Source: Micromonospora pisi (GTDB taxonomy: Bacteria > Actinomycetota > Actinomycetes > Mycobacteriales > Micromonosporaceae). From it: a stretch of 64,000 nt of DNA. Made by a program: the position numbers and the translations under genes. The stretch's first letter is position 1. Each line of letters starts with the position of its first letter. Below the pieces are notes generated by a model. The model had not been told where the DNA came from, ran no database searches, and saw nothing but the letters and a program-made list of their open reading frames with translations. Positions 60,109 to 64,000 of the stretch are shown here, in pieces. Location: positions 124,001 through 188,000 of the forward strand of contig NZ_RBKT01000001.1 of NCBI RefSeq assembly GCF_003633685.1. The letters run 5' to 3'.

Positions 60109-60444
60109 GAAGAACAGGTCTCCTGTCAAGAGCGGACTGTGCGCGCAGGCGAACGCCACCGCAGGGCCGGAGACCTACGGCAAGAAAAGGAGCGTTGGCA
60201 GCGTGCGAAGGAGGGAGAGGTGCCCGGCGTCAGATGGAGCGTCGACAGGCAGCGCTGGCGACACGCAGGAGGTCGATGTGACCCCGCTTAGTCAGGAAGG
60301 CGCTCCGCACGAAGTAGATCTTCGTTGAGCATCGATGCCCTGTCAACCAACCGGGCGCTTTCCGATCATGAGTGCCGTTCACCCGGACCCGTACCGATTC
60401 GGGCCGGAGCGTGCCGACACCGGCGACCTCGGCGGGTCCCGCCG
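60109..60444. other. Intergenic stretch with a small inverted repeat
   Basis: About 336 nt upstream of the M14 gene and downstream of the phosphatase gene. ACGAAG and CTTCGT form a short inverted repeat at 60309-60325. I see no convincing coding frame or RNA gene. The leader of the M14 gene must lie here. Confidence 0.45.
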
Positions 60445-61662
60445 TTACGCGGACGGACGCGTCCGCTGGATGCCCAGCAGGGCGATGTCGTCGGCGGGCT
60501 GTTCCGCGCCGAGCACCCCCATGATCGCCGCACAGACGTCCTCGGCGGAGCCGGGACACGTGGCGACCCGAAGCCGGTCGAGTCCGACGTCGATGAGCTC
60601 ACCACGGCGCTCGACCAGCCCGTCGGTGTAACAGACGAGGACGGCGTCGGACGGGAACTCCACGGCGGTGGTGTGGCGTACCCGCGGGGCCCCGATGCCC
60701 AGCGGCGGATCCACGGGCAACGACAGCAACTCCGCCGAGCGTCCGGGACTGGCCAGTACGGGCGGGAGGTGACCAGCGAGCGAGATGTGGATACGCGTGC
60801 GGTCCGGGCTGATCATGGCGTAGAGCACGGTCGCCAGGTTGCCCGTCTCGAAGTGGTGGACCTTGCGATCGAGACGGGTCAGCGCGTCCGCCGGATCGTC
60901 ACACTCGAGTGTGTACGCCCGCAGCGCGCTACGGAGACGACCCATGACGACCGCTGCCGGCAGGCCGTGTCCGGAGACATCGCCGACGACGATGCCGAGC
61001 CAACCGGTGGGCAGGACGAAGACGTCGTACCAGTCACCGCCGATACCAGCCTGGTGGCCGGGCACGTACCTGGCGGCCATCTCGACGCCGGGCACCCGTG
61101 GCAGCCGGGTCGGTAGCAGGCTGCGCTGCAGGGCCAGTGCCGCGACCCGATCGATGCTGGCCAGACGTGCCTGGCTCACCAAAGCGGCCCGGTCCGCCAC
61201 GAGTTGCAGCAGTTGGACGTCGTCCTGGCTGAACTGCCGAGGGTCGCGGGAACCGACGTGCAGCACCCCGACGAGGTCCTTGCCCGCCAGCATCGGCACA
61301 CCGAGCAGGGAGCGGATGTCCGCGTCCCGCAGTACCGGACTGGCCACGTCGGTCGCGCCGACGTTCTCGATCAGGACCGGCTGTCTGGTCGCGGCGACCC
61401 GTCCGGCGAAGCCCTGACCCACCGGAAGCCGGAAGTTGCGCCGTACCTCTTCCTCAAGCCCTTTCGCCGCAGTCGACACGAGCTGCTGGGAGTGGGGGTC
61501 GAGCAGAAGGATCGCCGCGGTCTGGACCCGCATCAGGTCCCGGACGCGGTCGAGCAACTCGTCGAGCAGGTCCTCCGCCTCGAGCCGGGACAGCGCCGCG
61601 TCGGTCACGGCCTCGATACGGCGCAGGCGCTCGGCGCTACCGGTGTCCTCTGCCTCGATCAC
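60445..61662 (-). CDS. GAF domain plus SpoIIE-type PP2C phosphatase
   Basis: Signal-transduction phosphatase of 405 residues. Residues about 15-165 form a GAF sensor (LMRVQTAAILLLDPHS, LPVGQGFAGRVAATRQPV). Residues 185-400 form a SpoIIE/RsbU phosphatase with metal-binding Asp in GIGGDWYDVF and GDVSGHGLPAAVVMG, YTDGLVE and DDIALLG. It probably dephosphorylates an anti-sigma-factor antagonist. Divergent from an RsbW-like kinase gene 234 nt away, so the two likely belong to one partner-switching circuit. The antagonist gene is not in the window. Confidence 0.92.
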   Translation of the reverse strand: MIEAEDTGSAERLRRIEAVTDAALSRLEAEDLLDELLDRVRDLMRVQTAAILLLDPHSQQLVSTAAKGLEEEVRRNFRLPVGQGFAGRVAATRQPVLIENVGATDVASPVLRDADIRSLLGVPMLAGKDLVGVLHVGSRDPRQFSQDDVQLLQLVADRAALVSQARLASIDRVAALALQRSLLPTRLPRVPGVEMAARYVPGHQAGIGGDWYDVFVLPTGWLGIVVGDVSGHGLPAAVVMGRLRSALRAYTLECDDPADALTRLDRKVHHFETGNLATVLYAMISPDRTRIHISLAGHLPPVLASPGRSAELLSLPVDPPLGIGAPRVRHTTAVEFPSDAVLVCYTDGLVERRGELIDVGLDRLRVATCPGSAEDVCAAIMGVLGAEQPADDIALLGIQRTRPSA

Positions 61663-61896
61663 GGAAGCAGCCTAGCCCGTGGCCGGCCCGGCGTGGCCGG
61701 CGGCAACCCGTTCACCAGCGCCGATAACATATATTCCGACTCACGCGTGGCGACCGGTTGATTCCCCCGTACGCACCAGCCGCCGACCGTCCGCCCTGAC
61801 CGGCTCCACCCGCGGACAATTCGGCGGCAACGTGGTTTCGATCCACCGCCGGGGGTAGGTTCCACGGATCCACAACGTGCAGAAAGGGCGGCTGAC

Positions 61897-62352
61897 GTGT
61901 CCGGGCATCTCCCGAACCAGGCACCACCCGCCGAAGTGGAACGACTACTCTTCGTCACAGAATTCGACGCGGAGAACTTCACCGAAGTACGGCACGAGGT
62001 CGACGCCCACATCCGGCAATGCCAGATCCCCCCGGAGAAGGCCGCCGACTTTGTCGCCGCCGTCAACGAGGTCATGATCAACGCCGTACGCCACGGTGGC
62101 GGGCGGGGTGTGTTGCGCCTGTGGCGAGACGTCCACCTGCAGTGCGAGGTCCGGGACCACGGCCCGGGGTTCGTCGCCGAGCGGTACCTCAACCGTGACC
62201 GACGGCCCAACCCCAGCGCCGAGGGCGGGATGGGGTTGTGGATCGTCCAGCACACGACCGACCTGCTCTCCATCGTCAGCGGTGCAGCCGGCACCACGGT
62301 GGTCATCGGCGCCGCGCTTCCACCGCCGGCGCCGCCCGGCGAGACCCGCTAG
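61897..62352 (+). CDS. RsbW-like anti-sigma factor kinase (GHKL ATPase)
   Basis: Small 151-residue ATP-binding protein of the serine-kinase anti-sigma type. N box NEVMINAVRHGG near residue 60, G1 box DHGPGF near 90 and G2 box GGMGLWIVQ near 113 are all present. The GTG start is weakly supported. It lies divergent from the SpoIIE-type phosphatase, fitting a partner-switching module for stress control. The cognate sigma factor is not visible. Confidence 0.9.
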   Translation: MSGHLPNQAPPAEVERLLFVTEFDAENFTEVRHEVDAHIRQCQIPPEKAADFVAAVNEVMINAVRHGGGRGVLRLWRDVHLQCEVRDHGPGFVAERYLNRDRRPNPSAEGGMGLWIVQHTTDLLSIVSGAAGTTVVIGAALPPPAPPGETR

Positions 62353-62576
62353 CTCCGCCGGGAATCCTCGGCCGGGCGACGGCGGCGACACCATCACCGG
62401 CGGCACCTGCCTGATCGGCCTCGCTGATGGCACCGCCAACCGCGAGACGACCACACGCGCAACCGGGTCTCCTGTCGGCTCGGGTTTAAGGGCGGACGAC
62501 TTCGGGCACTTTGCCCGGGCGTCGCCCGACCGCGCCGGGCGTCGCCCCTGCTGTCGAGAAACCTGGGAGCGATTCG

Positions 62577-63419
62577 ATGTCGGAGGCGTCCGAGCCGCAA
62601 CAGCAACCCCCCGGAGCCCTGGGGGCGATGCGTCAGCAGCCCGATCACGGCGAAAGTTCCTACCGGGGATCCGGTCGCCTGGAGGGCAAGAAGGCGGTGA
62701 TCACCGGCGGCGACAGCGGCATCGGTCGGGCGGTGGCGATCGCGTACGCCCGTGAGGGTGCCGACGTACTGATCTCCTATCTGAACGAACACGACGACGC
62801 CAAGGACACGGCGAAACTGGTCGAGCAGGCGGGGCGCCGGGCGGTGCTGGTCGCGGGCGACGTGGGCAACGCCGCGCACTGTCGTACGGTGGTCGAACGG
62901 GCCGTGGAGGAGTTCGGACGGATCGACGTGCTCGTGAACAACGCCGCGTACCAGATGACCCACGAGACCGTCGAGGAGATCACCGACGACGAGTGGCAGC
63001 ACACCTTCGATGTCAACATCACCGCCATGTTCCGGCTCGTCCAGGCGGCGTTACCGCATCTGGGCGAAGGCGCGTCGATCATCAACACCAGCTCGATCAA
63101 CTCGGACCAGCCCCGTCCGACCCTGCTGCCCTACGCGACCACAAAAGGGGCGATCGCGAACTTCACCGCCGGGCTCGCCCAGATGCTCGGCGAGCGGGGC
63201 ATCCGGGTCAACAGCGTCGCACCGGGCCCGATCTGGACCCCGCTGATCCCCTCCACCATGCCGCCTGAGCAGGTCGAAGGGTTCGGCAAGAACACCCCAC
63301 TGGGTCGACCCGGCCAGCCGAAGGAGGTCGCTCCCGCCTACGTACTGCTCGCCTCCGACGAGGCCAGTTACATCTCCGGCGCGATACTCCCCGTCACCGG
63401 CGGTAAACCGATCCTCTAG
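62577..63419 (+). CDS. Short-chain dehydrogenase/reductase of the general-stress type
   Basis: NAD(P)-dependent oxidoreductase, 280 residues. The nucleotide-binding ITGGDSGIGRAVA lies near residue 45, VNNAAYQ near 120, the catalytic Ser in INTSSIN near 170 and YATTK near 187. The N-terminal 35 residues, rich in Gln and Pro, are typical of YhdF/YghA-like stress SDRs. The ATG follows TGGGAG; an earlier in-frame start extends only into non-conserved sequence. Its nearness to the anti-sigma pair suggests stress control, by inference. Confidence 0.92.
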   Translation: MSEASEPQQQPPGALGAMRQQPDHGESSYRGSGRLEGKKAVITGGDSGIGRAVAIAYAREGADVLISYLNEHDDAKDTAKLVEQAGRRAVLVAGDVGNAAHCRTVVERAVEEFGRIDVLVNNAAYQMTHETVEEITDDEWQHTFDVNITAMFRLVQAALPHLGEGASIINTSSINSDQPRPTLLPYATTKGAIANFTAGLAQMLGERGIRVNSVAPGPIWTPLIPSTMPPEQVEGFGKNTPLGRPGQPKEVAPAYVLLASDEASYISGAILPVTGGKPIL

Positions 63420-63520
63420 CCCGTCGACCCGTCGGGCGAGCCGTCGCGGCCTCCCGGTTCTGCCGCCCCACCTCCGGCACCGCTGGCAACCGTCGCTGGA
63501 GGGCCGGAGTTTCTAGGCAC

Positions 63521-64000
63521 GTGAAAGCTGCTTACGACTCCGGGGCGGCGGCCGGGCACAGGTACGCGGAACCGCCCCGCGCCGCCAGGGCCGCGCCCCG
63601 ACCCACCTCCCGATACCGGCACCAACGCACGATCGCGGTGCTCGCCGCCGTGGCAATCGCCGTCGGCGGCGTCCTGCTGGTGCCGGCCGCCTACGGCCGA
63701 CTGAACCCGCCCGCCCCGGTGACAACCAACGCGGGTGCCACCAGCAGCCCCAACTCCAGCACCGAGGCGGCGCCGACGCCGGCCACGCCGCCCAGCGCGA
63801 CGCCGGGCCGGACGAAGCCCTCACCGAAGTCGCAGCGACGCACGCTGGCCGCCGGACGGGTCTCGGTGAAGCTCGGGCAAGAGTTCTTCTCCTATGCGCT
63901 GCTCGACCGCGAAAGCGGCAAGGTCTCCGGTGCGAACCTGGCCGCGACCAGCTCCACCGAGTCGATGATCAAGGTCTGGATCGTCTCCGACTATCTGCGC
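63521..64000 (+). CDS. Secreted serine beta-lactamase/PBP-like protein, 5' part only
   Basis: The frame runs off the right edge after 160 codons. A basic N terminus is followed by a transmembrane or signal segment (residues about 45-65), then a Thr/Pro/Ser-rich linker and a globular start GRVSVKLGQEFFSYALLD. STESMIKVW near residue 149 supplies a Ser-x-x-Lys motif of the class A beta-lactamase fold. The later SDN and KTG motifs would lie outside the window, so antibiotic hydrolysis cannot be claimed. The GTG start is tentative. Confidence 0.72.
   Translation, partial: MKAAYDSGAAAGHRYAEPPRAARAAPRPTSRYRHQRTIAVLAAVAIAVGGVLLVPAAYGRLNPPAPVTTNAGATSSPNSSTEAAPTPATPPSATPGRTKPSPKSQRRTLAAGRVSVKLGQEFFSYALLDRESGKVSGANLAATSSTESMIKVWIVSDYLR

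Overview
The window is about 70% G+C or more, uses GTG and TTG starts freely and has densely overlapping operons. With the gene families present (IdeR/DmdR-type iron boxes, MmpS-like protein, RsbW/SpoIIE pair, DyP with a copper chaperone), it looks like chromosome of a high-GC actinomycete. A short GGGCCC-armed palindrome inside the NRPS gene suggests Micromonosporaceae, but only from memory of such repeats.

Left half (1-33.8 kb) is an iron locus. One giant minus-strand NRPS gene fills the first 20.4 kb and runs off the left edge. At least 6,816 codons are visible in one frame: C-lobe stub-A1(MT)-PCP, C-A2-PCP-E, C-A3(MT)-PCP, C-A4-PCP, C-A5-PCP-E. Upstream lie an ornithine N5-monooxygenase and a divergent hydroxyornithine formyltransferase, separated by two iron boxes. 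A siderophore-binding lipoprotein with a siderophore-interacting reductase (minus) and a FecCD-FecCD-ATPase importer (plus) flank a third iron box. The importer operon continues into a heterodimeric ABC exporter, then a copper chaperone and a DyP peroxidase. Together this is a complete make-export-import-release system for an N-methylated hydroxamate peptide siderophore. One A domain carries the hydroxyornithine signature. The E domain of module 2 and the C domain that follows it have both lost catalytic histidines.

Middle (33.9-47.7 kb): an oxidoreductase-methyltransferase fusion divergent from an XRE-cupin regulator with an operator between them; a small MmpS-like protein; a rhamnose-type ABC importer (ATPase, two permeases, binding protein) behind a LacI-type operator, divergent from an aldo/keto reductase; then a looser stretch with a secreted protein of unknown function, a LysR regulator/MFS exporter pair around a strong palindrome, a small unknown gene and a 3' tRNA-Arg fragment that looks like an attachment-site scar.

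Right part (47.7-57 kb): a D-amino-acid and amino-sugar catabolic island. It has a D-serine dehydratase/D-threonine aldolase-like enzyme divergent from a regulator, amidohydrolase, RidA, a sugar ABC importer without its own ATPase, and a GH20 hexosaminidase. Mirrored boxes sit before the two divergent starts. A truncated MFS gene and a secreted M14 carboxypeptidase follow. The window ends with a GAF-SpoIIE phosphatase divergent from an RsbW-like kinase, a stress-type SDR and the start of a secreted serine beta-lactamase-like protein.

Limits: everything is read by eye. Domain borders are approximate, A-domain codes are hand-aligned to the classical eight-plus-two positions, and no searches were run.
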